Shown here: positions 53,632 through 61,776 of the stretch, in pieces
Numbering within the stretch: position 1 is the stretch's first letter
Layout of the letters: the number at the start of each line of letters is the position of its first letter
Source of the DNA: JAKFWF01 sp031367505
Lineage (GTDB): Bacteria; Pseudomonadota; Alphaproteobacteria; Rhizobiales; Hyphomicrobiaceae
NCBI GenBank assembly: GCA_031367505.1
Contig: JANLPY010000673.1
Coordinates: 1-64,000 of the forward strand
Direction: 5' to 3'
DNA: 64,000 nt
The notes under the pieces: model-generated
The model's input: the letters and a program-made list of their open reading frames with translations, nothing else
Database searches by the model: none
What the model was told of the DNA's origin: nothing
Made by a program: the position numbers and the translations under genes

Positions 53632-54372
53632 TTGGCAAAAGTCAAACCTAAGAGCAATCGAGTTTTAGCTAATCTTTCGTCTTCGGATACCGACCTCCTC
53701 GCAACATACCTGGAGCCTGTCGCGTTAGAGCTTCGCCAAAAACTCGAAATCCCCAACAAGCCAATTTCGCACATTTACTTCGTCGAGCACGGTATCGTGT
53801 CGGTCGTCGCAACGGGCCCTCGCCGCCAGAGTATCGAGGTCGGTGTTATCGGCTTGGAGGGCTACACCGGGTGGCCGGTCGTAATGGGGGGTGATAGGTC
53901 GCCGCTCGATACATTCGTACAGGTCGCAGGCCACGGCCACCGTATTGCTTCGGATGACTTGCGCCGAGTGATGACGCTAAGTCCAACCCTGGTCAAAGTG
54001 CTGCACGCCCACGTTCAGGTTTTTATTACGCAGATTTCTCAAATGGCATTGGCCAACGGCTTGGCCAAGATCGAAGAGAGATTGGCTCGCTGGCTGCTGA
54101 TGGCGCAGGATCGCATGCGCTCGAACGAGCTTTCGGTGACGCACGAATTCCTGTCCATGATGCTGGCAGTCCGCAGATCTGGTGTGACGGTTGCGCTGTC
54201 ACTGTTGCAAAGTCGCGGCTTGCTCAACATCAAGCGCGGCCTGATCGTGATTATCGATCGGGAAGGATTGGAGACGGTGGCCGCCAAATACTACGGCGTG
54301 GCCGAGATCGAAACCGATCGGCTTCTGGGGCGCACCGAGGTTCTCGCGGTCGATTGGGTCGCGAAAGTCTAA
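53632..54372 (+). CDS. Crp/Fnr-family transcriptional regulator
   Basis: The 246-residue product has a cyclic-nucleotide-binding-like barrel (about residues 20-135: KPISHIYFVEHGIVSVVATG, EVGVIGLEGYTGWPVVMG) and a winged helix (about 150-225: KIEERLARWLLMAQDRMRSNELSVTHEFLSMMLAVRRSGVTVAL). FNR's N-terminal cysteines are absent, so it does not bind an Fe-S cluster in the FNR way. The start is TTG 53632. It lies between sufT and sufA with 262 bp upstream, so it probably has its own promoter. Target and signal unknown. Confidence 0.85.
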   Translation: MAKVKPKSNRVLANLSSSDTDLLATYLEPVALELRQKLEIPNKPISHIYFVEHGIVSVVATGPRRQSIEVGVIGLEGYTGWPVVMGGDRSPLDTFVQVAGHGHRIASDDLRRVMTLSPTLVKVLHAHVQVFITQISQMALANGLAKIEERLARWLLMAQDRMRSNELSVTHEFLSMMLAVRRSGVTVALSLLQSRGLLNIKRGLIVIIDREGLETVAAKYYGVAEIETDRLLGRTEVLAVDWVAKV

Positions 54373-54499
54373 GTACGGAACCGAACGATGTTCGCAATGG
54401 TCATATGAGACCAAAGTTGGGTAATAATTTACCCACCGTTGTGGTGCCTGCAATGCAAGGTGCGGCTCGAAATCTTGCGGCGATACTCCGATTGGGAAC

Positions 54500-54736
54500 A
54501 TGGAAATGGATCCTAAAGTGCCATCGACTTCCGGAAAACGGCGACCACGCGCGTCCCGTCGCGACCGCACATCCAACCCGTTGGGGGGGCCTCAGCGAGC
54601 CGCTTTGATGCCGGCTGGGGCAGCAGCTCTTGCGGCCGATGTGCGGCAAGCACACGCGATCGCGGTCGCAGATGGCTTGGATTGGGACCCAAACGCAGAG
54701 TATCCGGCATCGGTTTGGGTTAAGCTGAAGCGTTAG
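54500..54736 (+). CDS. Small basic hypothetical protein
   Basis: A 78-codon frame rich in Arg, Pro and Ala (KRRPRASRRDRTSNPLGGPQRAA) with an acidic/aromatic C-terminus (LDWDPNAEYPASVWVKLKR). The N-terminal half looks like a disordered basic tail. GGGAAC lies before the ATG at 54500. No family is recognised and codon content is not decisive, so this is a weak call. It sits in the sufT-to-sufA gap, after the Crp/Fnr gene. Confidence 0.4.
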   Translation: MEMDPKVPSTSGKRRPRASRRDRTSNPLGGPQRAALMPAGAAALAADVRQAHAIAVADGLDWDPNAEYPASVWVKLKR

Positions 54737-54888
54737 TCGAATGCTCGCCAGTTCTCTGGTTGTGTTGCGTCTTTCCAAACGCAATTCCATCGCCGCCGGA
54801 ATCATCCGTTTGGGACGCAACACTGGGATGCTCGCAATTTCGCCGAACTGCGCTATATTGTAACCATCGGACGCATCGGACTCGATGG

Positions 54889-55293
54889 ATGACGACTATG
54901 GCCACCACGGCAGCACTTACAACACGGCCACGCCCCAAGGTTATGACGCTCACCGACGCCGCAGCGGCTCGTGTGCAGGCGATCATGAACTCGAAACCGG
55001 GCGTCGTAGGCTTGCGGATTGGCGTCAAGAAGGGTGGTTGCGCCGGCATGGAATACACCATGACGTGGGCAGAAACACAGGACCGTTTCGACGAGGTCGT
55101 CGAGGACAAGGGTGCCAAGGTTTTGATCGACCCCAAGGCGCTGCTGTATTTGCTCGGCACCGAAATGGACTACAAAACCGAGAAGTTGAAATCCGAATTC
55201 GTGTTCAATAACCCGAATCAAAAGAGTGCCTGCGGTTGCGGTGAAAGCGTCAATTTGACGCCCGCGTCAAAGGACAAGCTCGAGCCTGTGTGA
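54889..55293 (+). CDS. sufA: Fe-S carrier SufA (A-type/HesB family)
   Basis: The A-type carrier of 134 residues (131 if started at ATG 54898) has the three cluster cysteines in GGCAGMEYTM (Cys51) and SACGCGESVNL (Cys115, Cys117). The core VGLRIGVKKGGCAG and VLIDPKALLYLLGTEMDYK fits IscA/SufA/HesB. It accepts clusters from SufBCD and passes them to targets. It is the last suf gene here; its stop overlaps the TfoX-N gene start (TGATG). Separated from sufT by a regulator and a small ORF. Confidence 0.92.
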   Translation: MTTMATTAALTTRPRPKVMTLTDAAAARVQAIMNSKPGVVGLRIGVKKGGCAGMEYTMTWAETQDRFDEVVEDKGAKVLIDPKALLYLLGTEMDYKTEKLKSEFVFNNPNQKSACGCGESVNLTPASKDKLEPV

Positions 55294-55667
55294 TGGCGCT
55301 CGGTTCTAGCGGCACAGCCGAATTCATCAAAGACGCATTGCACCCGCTCGGGCACATCACCGTTCGCCGCATGTTCGGTGGGGCTGGTGTCTATTGCGAG
55401 GGCGTAATTTTCGCCCTGGTGATCGAGGACGTGGTCTATCTGAAAGCCGATGCCAGGAGTATCCCTGCATTCGAAGCCGAGGGCATGGGGCCGTTCACCT
55501 ACGACACTAAGCTCGGCCAGCGCAGCATTACGTCCTACTGGCAACTGCCCGATCGATTGTTCGACGAGACCGACGAACTTGTGGAGTGGGCGAAGCGTGC
55601 TGTCGCTGTTTCCATCGCTGCAAAAGTGGCAAAGCCGAAAAGGTCGGCGCGCAAGAAGTCTGCCTAG
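55293..55667 (+). CDS. TfoX N-terminal domain protein
   Basis: The 124-residue product is a stand-alone TfoX/Sxy N-terminal domain: FIKDALHPLGHITVRRMFGGAGVYCEGVIFALVIEDVVYLKAD and PDRLFDETDELVEWAKRAVAV, with a Lys-rich tail (KPKRSARKKS). The family includes competence-related regulators, but isolated domains are widespread and of unknown function. Its ATG overlaps the sufA stop; its stop codon overlaps that of the serA-like gene on the other strand (CTAG). Confidence 0.85.
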   Translation: MALGSSGTAEFIKDALHPLGHITVRRMFGGAGVYCEGVIFALVIEDVVYLKADARSIPAFEAEGMGPFTYDTKLGQRSITSYWQLPDRLFDETDELVEWAKRAVAVSIAAKVAKPKRSARKKSA

Positions 55668-56905
55668 GCCCGCCTGTGCAGGATCCGCGCGCGTATCGTG
55701 CCTGACAGCCCACGAATGCGTTCCAGGATTTCGCTCGCGTCGTCGACCTTGCCCTTGCCCTCGGCGTCGAGCACGACGTAGCCTAGATCGCCATCAGTCT
55801 GGTAGCTCTGCGCGGCGATGTTGACTTTGTGCTGAGCGAAAATCTCGTTCAGCTTGCCCAGTTCACCCGGTAGATTGCGCTGCACTTGGATGAAGCGCGT
55901 ACCAGCCGGACGCGGCGACAACTGCACTTGCGGGAAGTTCACGGCGCCGGTGGTCGAGCCAACATCGGAATATTCGACGAACTTGCGGGCGACTTCTGCT
56001 CCGATGCGTTCTTGTGCTTCTTCGGTAGAGCCACCGACGTGCGGGGTGAGGATCACATTGTCGAGGCCCTGCAGCGGGGAGACGAACGCGTCCTTGTTGG
56101 ATTGCGGTTCGGCCGGGAATACATCGATCGCCGCACCACCGATATGGCCCGACTTCAAACCGGCAGCCAACGCGTCGAGATCGACCACGGTGCCGCGCGA
56201 ATTGTTGATCAGGTAGCAACCTTGCTTCATCGACGCGAGCTGGACGGCGCCGATCATGCCTTGCGTCGCTGCGGTCTCAGGGACATGCAGGCTGATCACA
56301 TCTGAGCGCTCCAATAATTCGGCGAGGGTGTTCGTCGGTTCGACATTGCCGTGCCGCAGCTTGTCGGCGTTGACACGCATACCCATGCTTTCGGCGATAG
56401 TCGAAAGCTGGCTGCCGATGTTGCCATAACCGACGATGCCAAGCGTTTTGCCTCGGATCTCGCGGGACCCGATCGCGGATTTATCCCAACCGCCACGGTG
56501 CGCCGAGTTGGATTTTGGGAAAATTCGCCGGAACAGCATGATGATTTCGGCCATCGTCAGCTCGGCAACGCTGCGGGTATTTGAGAACGGCGCGTTGAAC
56601 ACGGGAATGCCCATGACGCGGGCGGCGTCGAGGTCGACCTGGTTTGTGCCGACCGAGAAGCAGCCGATCGCGATTAACGAGCGCACGCCGTCAATCGCCT
56701 CGACGGTTAGCTGCGTGCGCGAGCGAATGCCGAGCATGCTGACGCCGCTCAGTGCCGCGCGAAGTGCCGTGCCGTCGAGCGCTGTCGCCCGGCGGTCGAC
56801 GTTGGTGTAGCCGGCGCTCGTCAGTGCCGCGACCGCACTGTCGGATATGCCCTCCAGCAGGAGAATTTTGATATTGTCTTTGGCGCGCGAAAGAGACTTG
56901 GGCAT
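55664..56905 (-). CDS. serA: D-3-phosphoglycerate dehydrogenase (SerA type)
   Basis: A 413-residue NAD-dependent 2-hydroxyacid dehydrogenase with a C-terminal ACT domain, the E. coli SerA layout; first step of serine synthesis. It has LIAIGCFSVGTNQVDLDAARVMGIPVFNAPFSNTRSVAEL, the NAD motif GIVGYGNIGSQLS, NNSRGTVVDLDALA, DVFPAEPQSNKDAF, TPHVGGSTEEAQE and the ACT region with LPGELGKLNEIFAQHKVNIAAQSYQTDGDLGYVVLD. Residues for catalysis (Arg, Glu, His) are in place. Start: ATG 56905. It faces the DEAD-box gene across a terminator and converges on tfoX-N. Confidence 0.9.
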   Translation of the reverse strand: MPKSLSRAKDNIKILLLEGISDSAVAALTSAGYTNVDRRATALDGTALRAALSGVSMLGIRSRTQLTVEAIDGVRSLIAIGCFSVGTNQVDLDAARVMGIPVFNAPFSNTRSVAELTMAEIIMLFRRIFPKSNSAHRGGWDKSAIGSREIRGKTLGIVGYGNIGSQLSTIAESMGMRVNADKLRHGNVEPTNTLAELLERSDVISLHVPETAATQGMIGAVQLASMKQGCYLINNSRGTVVDLDALAAGLKSGHIGGAAIDVFPAEPQSNKDAFVSPLQGLDNVILTPHVGGSTEEAQERIGAEVARKFVEYSDVGSTTGAVNFPQVQLSPRPAGTRFIQVQRNLPGELGKLNEIFAQHKVNIAAQSYQTDGDLGYVVLDAEGKGKVDDASEILERIRGLSGTIRARILHRRA

Positions 56906-56942
56906 GGGGCGACCTTCGTTTTCACAAGCTGCTCCCATCGCA

Positions 56943-56995
56943 CAAAAAAAGCCCGGGTGCAGCGACAGAGTTTGTCACGGCGCCCGAGCCTTTTT
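56943..56995. terminator. Strong bidirectional-type terminator hairpin
   Basis: GCCCGGG (56951-56957) pairs with CCGAGCC (56984-56990) within a longer hairpin; eight A precede it (56943-56950) and five T follow (56991-56995). On the minus strand the run of T after the hairpin makes it an efficient terminator for the DEAD-box transcript ending at 57013. Confidence 0.82.
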
Positions 56996-57012
56996 GCGAT
57001 TGACCAGCCAGA

Positions 57013-58995
57013 TCAGGTGTTGGCGGTTTTTATCTTGGTCGTTTTACGGAGGAACGCCGGTACGTTGTCGGCGAAACCGGTTGGCGCTTCGCCGTGCCCG
57101 TCATTGCGATCCGGCCGGTCGGGGCGTGGCGGACGACGATCACGATCGTGTGGTTGATCGCGCCGTTGATCAGGAGCCCGCTGATCGGAAGTACGCTGAT
57201 CGGAAGTACGGGCGGGGCGAGCGTCGCGTGGTGCTGCCTCCACTCGCGGTCCTCTGTCTTCACGGACCGGGCGATGGTTGTCGCGCGGCGCCTGGTTCTC
57301 GCGCGGTTGGCGCTCTTCCCGGTGCGGCCGGTCATTGCGTTGTGCACGATCTTGCCGCGGCGGACGGTCGCCGTGCGTAGCGCGATCATCCCGAGGTGCT
57401 GCGGTCTGGTTCTCGGTGCGTGGGCGCTCACTGCGCTCAGGCCGTTCGGGGCGACGTTCGCGTGGAGGACGAGGCGTGCCGGCCTGCTCGTCGATATTGG
57501 TGACGGGCCATGCTTGCACGTCGGGTTGATCGCCCGTTGCCGATGGCGGAGCCGGGTGACGAGGTTCGCGCGGCCGGCGCTCTGGCCGGCCATCAGGACG
57601 ACGTGCGCGTGACGGAGCCGGCATTAGGTGTTCGCCGGTCACTGGCGTTGGCGGTAATTCTGCGACGGTCGCCGCAGCGGTAATCATGCCCTGTTCGGCG
57701 CGTGGTGTCCGTTCGCGGCGAGGCGGGCGGCGATCGCGCACGCTTTCGTCCGCACCACTGCGGGGCCTTTCCCGGTTCGAGCTTTCGCGCCGTCCGTCCG
57801 GTTTGGCACCGCGGCCGCCGCGGCGCTTGCGCTTGCCGCTTTCAGCTATGTCTTGTTCGGTCGGCGGTTCGCCAAGCCAAACGGGTGTTTCCCCGGTTGC
57901 CTTCTCGATGTCTTTCAACATCTTGAGATCGTCGGGTGCGACCAGGGTCGCAGCGAAACCCGACTTGCCAGCGCGGCCAGTACGGCCAATGCGGTGCACG
58001 TAATCGTCGCCGGCCCACGGTACATCGAAGTTGAACACGTGACTGACATCGGGAATGTCGAGACCACGGGCTGCCACGTCGCTTGCCGCCAGGAACAGGA
58101 TCTTGCCCGCCCGGAACGCATCGAGCGTTTCCATGCGTGCCTTTTGGTCCATGTCACCATGCAGCGCGCCGGCGTTGAAGCCGTGCTTGGTCAGCGACTT
58201 GAGCAGGATCGCAACATCGCGCTTGCGGTTGCAGAAGATGATCGCGTTGCGCACCGTTTCGCCACGGATCAGATCGCGCAGGATCTCGCGTTTGGCGAAA
58301 TCCTCGCCGTCCGGGCAAAACCGGAAGCGTTGCGTGATGGTTTTTGCGGTGGTGGCCGGCGGGGCGACCTCGATGCGTTCCGGATTGGTCAGGAACTGAT
58401 CAACGAGACGCGTGATCTCCGGCGGCATCGTCGCCGAGAAGAACAACGTCTGACGCTTCGGTGGCAGCAGTTTGCAGATCTTTTCGATATCCGGGATGAA
58501 GCCCATGTCGAGCATGCGATCGGCTTCATCGATGACCAGGATCTCAACGCCCATCAGCATCAAGCGGCCACGTTGATAATGGTCGAGCATCCGGCCGGGT
58601 GTTGCGATCAGCACATCGGCGCCGCGATCGAGTTTCTTGACCTGATCGTCCATCGACACGCCACCGATCAGCAGCGCCACGTTGAGTTTGTGATTGATGC
58701 CGTATTTCTCGAAGCTTTGCGCCACCTGGGCGGCAAGCTCGCGGGTTGGCGCGAGGATCAGCGAGCGTGGCATGCGAGCGCGAGCGCGTCCGCTCTCAAG
58801 CCGGGTAATCATCGGCAGCACGAAGGCTGCGGTCTTGCCGGTGCCGGTCTGAGCAATGCCCAAGACATCCCGGCCTGTTACCGCGACTGGTATGGCCTGC
58901 GACTGAATAGGCGTCGCGATAGTATATCCGGCAGCGTCTACTGCGGCCTGGACCTTAGGGCTGAGACCAAGCTCAGCGAAGGGCTTCGTTTGCAA
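57013..58995 (-). CDS. DEAD-box RNA helicase with long basic disordered tail
   Basis: The 660-residue product has a full RecA-like helicase core (residues ~1-380): Q motif FAELGLSPKVQAAVDAAGYTIATPIQ, AQTGTGKT, PTRELA, ATPGRMLDH, DEADRML, SATMP and HRIGRTGRAG. From about residue 390 to the end is a low-complexity tail of ~270 residues, rich in Arg, Pro, Asp and Glu (for example RPPRERRPERPERSERPR), with a short hydrophobic C-terminus (ADNVPAFLRK). Such tails bind RNA and promote condensates. The start is TTG 58995 with GGAGA upstream, giving LQTKPF. RhlE-type ribosome assembly or cold-adapted RNA turnover is likely. Confidence 0.92.
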   Translation of the reverse strand: MQTKPFAELGLSPKVQAAVDAAGYTIATPIQSQAIPVAVTGRDVLGIAQTGTGKTAAFVLPMITRLESGRARARMPRSLILAPTRELAAQVAQSFEKYGINHKLNVALLIGGVSMDDQVKKLDRGADVLIATPGRMLDHYQRGRLMLMGVEILVIDEADRMLDMGFIPDIEKICKLLPPKRQTLFFSATMPPEITRLVDQFLTNPERIEVAPPATTAKTITQRFRFCPDGEDFAKREILRDLIRGETVRNAIIFCNRKRDVAILLKSLTKHGFNAGALHGDMDQKARMETLDAFRAGKILFLAASDVAARGLDIPDVSHVFNFDVPWAGDDYVHRIGRTGRAGKSGFAATLVAPDDLKMLKDIEKATGETPVWLGEPPTEQDIAESGKRKRRGGRGAKPDGRRESSNRERPRSGADESVRDRRPPRRERTPRAEQGMITAAATVAELPPTPVTGEHLMPAPSRARRPDGRPERRPREPRHPAPPSATGDQPDVQAWPVTNIDEQAGTPRPPRERRPERPERSERPRTENQTAAPRDDRATHGDRPPRQDRAQRNDRPHREERQPRENQAPRDNHRPVREDRGPRVEAAPRDARPARTSDQRTSDQRAPDQRRDQPHDRDRRPPRPDRPDRNDGHGEAPTGFADNVPAFLRKTTKIKTANT

Positions 58996-59334
58996 AAGGG
59001 AACGTCTCCATCTCCCACGGCAATGCACGGACCAAGCCGTTGTGGCGTGGACATCAGCATCAAAACGGGCGCAGGGGTGGGTACTTGCCTACTGGTGGCA
59101 AAAAATGTGACTGGATTTTTCAAAAGGGATCAACGGAAACCTGGATCCCCTGCGCCCAGCACACTTGCGGCCTGACAGAGATTGGCTTGGAAAGCAAGTG
59201 AATCCTGCGTTTTATTGAACATTGCGGTGGACTGTCGCGGTTGAACCTTCGATGAGCCGCTCGCGTTGGCACTTAATTGTTCTTTTCGCCTACGTTCAGG
59301 CATGAATTGGCCGGTCATCCCGAAGGAGACGAAC
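58996..59334. other. Intergenic region between divergent helicase and hydrolase genes
   Basis: This 339-bp stretch carries the promoters/leaders of the minus-strand helicase and the plus-strand alpha/beta hydrolase (AAGGAG lies just before its ATG at 59335). I see no RNA gene, repeat or conserved riboswitch motif in it. Confidence 0.5.
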
Positions 59335-60039
59335 ATGGGTTCAGCCGCGCAAGATATCGTTTTCGTGCCGGGATTGTTGTGCACCGGCGATCTGTTCGCG
59401 GCACAAATCGCGCACTTCGGCAAAAATCACCGGTGTTTCATCGCTGACCATACGACGGCGGATACATTGGAGGGCATAGCTCGCTCAATTCTCGACAGCG
59501 CGCCGCAGCAGTTTGCACTCGCCGGCCTTTCGATGGGCGGCTACATCGCCTTCGAAATGCTGCGGCAACAGCCGCAACGGATTACCCGGTTGGCCCTTCT
59601 CGATACCAACGCCCGAGCCGATCGGCCAGAGCAGTTCAAACAGCGCCGGGTGTTGATGGGTGCGGCCCAGGTGGTCGGCGCTCGTGCCGTGCAGGGCATG
59701 TTGCTGCACTATCTGATCCATCATGATCGGCTATCTGATCGGGCGTTGACCGAGCGCGTGCTGCTGATGGCGGACGGCATCGGCGCCAACGCTTTCATCC
59801 GTCAGCAACAAGCGATCATGGGCCGCCCGGACAACCGGCCATTCTTGAGCCAGATCAAATGCCCGACGGTGGTCGTCGTCGGTGCGCAGGATGCATTGAC
59901 GCCTGTAAAAGTTTCCGAGGAGATGCACGCGGCAATGCCGGGTAGTGTGCTCGACGTGATCCCCAACTGCGGCCATCTGTCGACTATGGAGGCACCTGAC
60001 GCTGTCAATATGATTTTGGATCGATGGCTTGCCATTTAA
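59335..60039 (+). CDS. Alpha/beta-fold hydrolase
   Basis: The 234-residue cytoplasmic protein has the catalytic triad of the family: nucleophile Ser in LAGLSMGGYIAFEML, Asp in VGAQDALTPVKVSEEMH and His in VIPNCGHLSTMEAPDAV. A short linker with FVPGLLCTGDLFAAQIAHFG opens the fold. It resembles small esterase/haloperoxidase-like hydrolases often seen with lipid or aromatic catabolism; the substrate is unknown. ATG 59335 has AAGGAG at the right distance. The permease gene follows by 6 bp, so they are probably cotranscribed. Confidence 0.85.
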   Translation: MGSAAQDIVFVPGLLCTGDLFAAQIAHFGKNHRCFIADHTTADTLEGIARSILDSAPQQFALAGLSMGGYIAFEMLRQQPQRITRLALLDTNARADRPEQFKQRRVLMGAAQVVGARAVQGMLLHYLIHHDRLSDRALTERVLLMADGIGANAFIRQQQAIMGRPDNRPFLSQIKCPTVVVVGAQDALTPVKVSEEMHAAMPGSVLDVIPNCGHLSTMEAPDAVNMILDRWLAI

Positions 60040-60045
60040 CGCTCA

Positions 60046-60846
60046 GTGCGATGTTCTTATGCTTCAGGTAAATTTGATCGCATCTTAGGAGTTGAGACCC
60101 TGACGCCTTTTGATATTGCGCTTCTGGCGGGGCTGATCTTCGCTGCCGCAGTCATCTATACATCGGTCGGCCATGCCGGAGCCTCGGGCTATATCGCGGC
60201 TATGGCGCTGTTCGGTCTGACACCGGCCGTCATGCGGCCGACGGCGCTCACCCTCAACATCATCGTTGCGACGCTTGCGACATATCGTTGGAACGGCGCT
60301 GGGCTCGTGAACTGGAAGACGCTCGGGCCACTCTTGATCACATCCATCCCGGCAGCGTTCATTGGCGGCACCGTGCAGTTGCCAGGAACGTGGTACCGGC
60401 TGTTGGTCGGTATCGTACTGTTTGTCGCCGCCCTGAAATTGTTGATCCAACCGCGCAGTGGCGCTGGCAGTGATCGTGCCCGGACAGCGATGCCGTGGTT
60501 GGCAGGTCTGTTGGCTGGTGGCTTGGTTGGCATGCTTTCAGGGTTGACCGGCACCGGCGGTGGAATTTTCTTAAGCCCGCTGCTGTTGTTCTTCGGATGG
60601 GCCGGCACGCGGCAAGCATCAGGGATCACCGCCCCTTTCATACTCGTGAACTCAGTCGCGGGATTGGCCGGCAATCTGCTGAGCTTGAAAGGATTGCCGG
60701 GCGAGCTTCCCTATTTCGTTATCGCAGCGCTGCTCGGCGGTGTCGTCGGCACCAGTGTCGGCATCGGAATGGCGTCGACCGTGATGTTGCAGCGTATTCT
60801 AGGGGTCGTGCTGCTGGTTGCAGCGGGTAAGTTTATCTTTGTTTGA
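60046..60846 (+). CDS. TauE/SafE-family membrane transporter
   Basis: The 266-residue product has about seven membrane segments, with the internal repeat typical of TauE/SafE proteins: YTSVGHAGASGYIAAMALFG ... PTALTLNIIVATLA, IPAAFIGGTVQLP and GMLSGLTGTGGGIFLSPLL, FVLVNSVAGLAGNLL-type. The family exports or imports sulfonates, sulfite or related small anions and sulfur-containing acids. Start: GTG 60046, since no canonical site is closer and CTG/internal options give shorter N-termini; this is the weakest part of the call. It follows the hydrolase gene by 6 bp. Confidence 0.85.
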   Translation: MRCSYASGKFDRILGVETLTPFDIALLAGLIFAAAVIYTSVGHAGASGYIAAMALFGLTPAVMRPTALTLNIIVATLATYRWNGAGLVNWKTLGPLLITSIPAAFIGGTVQLPGTWYRLLVGIVLFVAALKLLIQPRSGAGSDRARTAMPWLAGLLAGGLVGMLSGLTGTGGGIFLSPLLLFFGWAGTRQASGITAPFILVNSVAGLAGNLLSLKGLPGELPYFVIAALLGGVVGTSVGIGMASTVMLQRILGVVLLVAAGKFIFV

Positions 60847-60865
60847 CCTAAGGTTCCTTTATCGC

Positions 60866-60892
60866 AAAAAAAGGCCTCCCAATTGGGAGGCC
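60866..60892 (-). terminator. Strong rho-independent terminator on the minus strand
   Basis: Read on the minus strand, GGCCTCCC (60892-60885) pairs with GGGAGGCC (60880-60873) around AATT and is followed by seven T (60872-60866). On the plus strand no T-run follows. No minus-strand protein gene lies upstream, so it may end a small RNA from 60.9-61.1 kb. Confidence 0.75.
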
Positions 60893-61159
60893 AAGTCGTG
60901 ACTGACAATGAAGGCGCGCAAAGCGCTTGCATCGCAGTCAGGACGTTACACGAGGCGACCTGCCGGGGCACGCGCAATTCTCGTGAGGAGCCATCTCACA
61001 GCATGCAGCATCCGCATGATTGATGTTGCTTTTGTCAACATATTGAATTTACGAAATAAATGCCGGTTACTGATTTGCCTAAAATTTAGACAAACGAAAT
61101 ATCAATCAAATGATTGTACGTTGAAGTGTCGAATTACTCAATTTTGGAAGTCGTTTAAG
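60893..61159. other. AT-rich intergenic region, candidate minus-strand small RNA
   Basis: This region is noticeably AT-rich compared with the window and has no supported protein gene. On the minus strand it ends in the strong terminator at 60866-60892, and a consensus TTGACA (61033-61038) lies inside it, though no convincing -10 follows at the right distance. A small RNA of roughly 120-160 nt reading toward 60866 is possible. The plus strand carries the leader of the following membrane-protein gene. Confidence 0.4.
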
Positions 61160-61663
61160 ATGTCCACGCAAACGACAATACCTCAGTCACGGCTTGTGCT
61201 CGGAGTTGATCAAAGCAGCAGCTCGGTTTCCGGCCGGTTCAATCTGCATATGCTGTCGCCAATTCTCCTCGGACTTGCGGCGCCGATGATGGTGATTGGC
61301 GTTATCGATCCATCGATCATTCAACATGGCCGGGTCATCATTTTCGCCTTGCTGGCGTCGATGCTGATGGTCGCAACCTGTCTCTTCGCCGCCAGTTTGT
61401 TGTGGCCGGGCGATGTCACGGCGATCATCGTTGATGCCAAGGCGCGCAAGGTCGAGTTTGTACAAAGCGGCGTGCTCGCGACTTCGAGTGTGGAAGTGCA
61501 CTTCGACCAGATCGCGGCGCTTGGTTTGGCCTCTCGCTTTGATGATGACGGATATCCGTTCAGCCAACCGGAAATTCAATTGCGTGACGGGCAGCGCGTG
61601 GCGTTGCCGGCCGGTTCTACCAAGGAATCGATCGAGGCGGCGCGGCGGGTTCTGGGGCTCTAG
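61160..61663 (+). CDS. Two-helix membrane protein with soluble C-domain, hypothetical
   Basis: The 167-residue product has two closely spaced membrane segments near residues 32-55 and 62-83 (LSPILLGLAAPMMVIGVI; IIFALLASMLMVATCLFAASLL) and a soluble C-terminal domain of about 85 residues rich in beta strands (VTAIIVDAKARKVEFVQSGVLATSSVEVHFDQIAALGLASR), resembling a PH-like fold of the bPH_2 kind. No named family is certain. ATG 61160 is chosen because the upstream frame is AT-rich and not coding-like. A single gene, downstream of the candidate RNA region. Confidence 0.65.
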   Translation: MSTQTTIPQSRLVLGVDQSSSSVSGRFNLHMLSPILLGLAAPMMVIGVIDPSIIQHGRVIIFALLASMLMVATCLFAASLLWPGDVTAIIVDAKARKVEFVQSGVLATSSVEVHFDQIAALGLASRFDDDGYPFSQPEIQLRDGQRVALPAGSTKESIEAARRVLGL

Positions 61664-61776
61664 TTCACGGTCGAAATAGTTTGTACGGTTGAGCGTTGAT
61701 TTGACGCCCGGGGCTATAAGCGAAGCGATTCTTTCGCTAAGCATGCGGGACACCGCAACAGCCCGGACATCCCAAC

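Noticed and set aside
57094..59175. Long frames on the plus strand opposite the DEAD-box helicase
   Set aside because: They are mirror images of the GC-rich helicase gene with no known motif.
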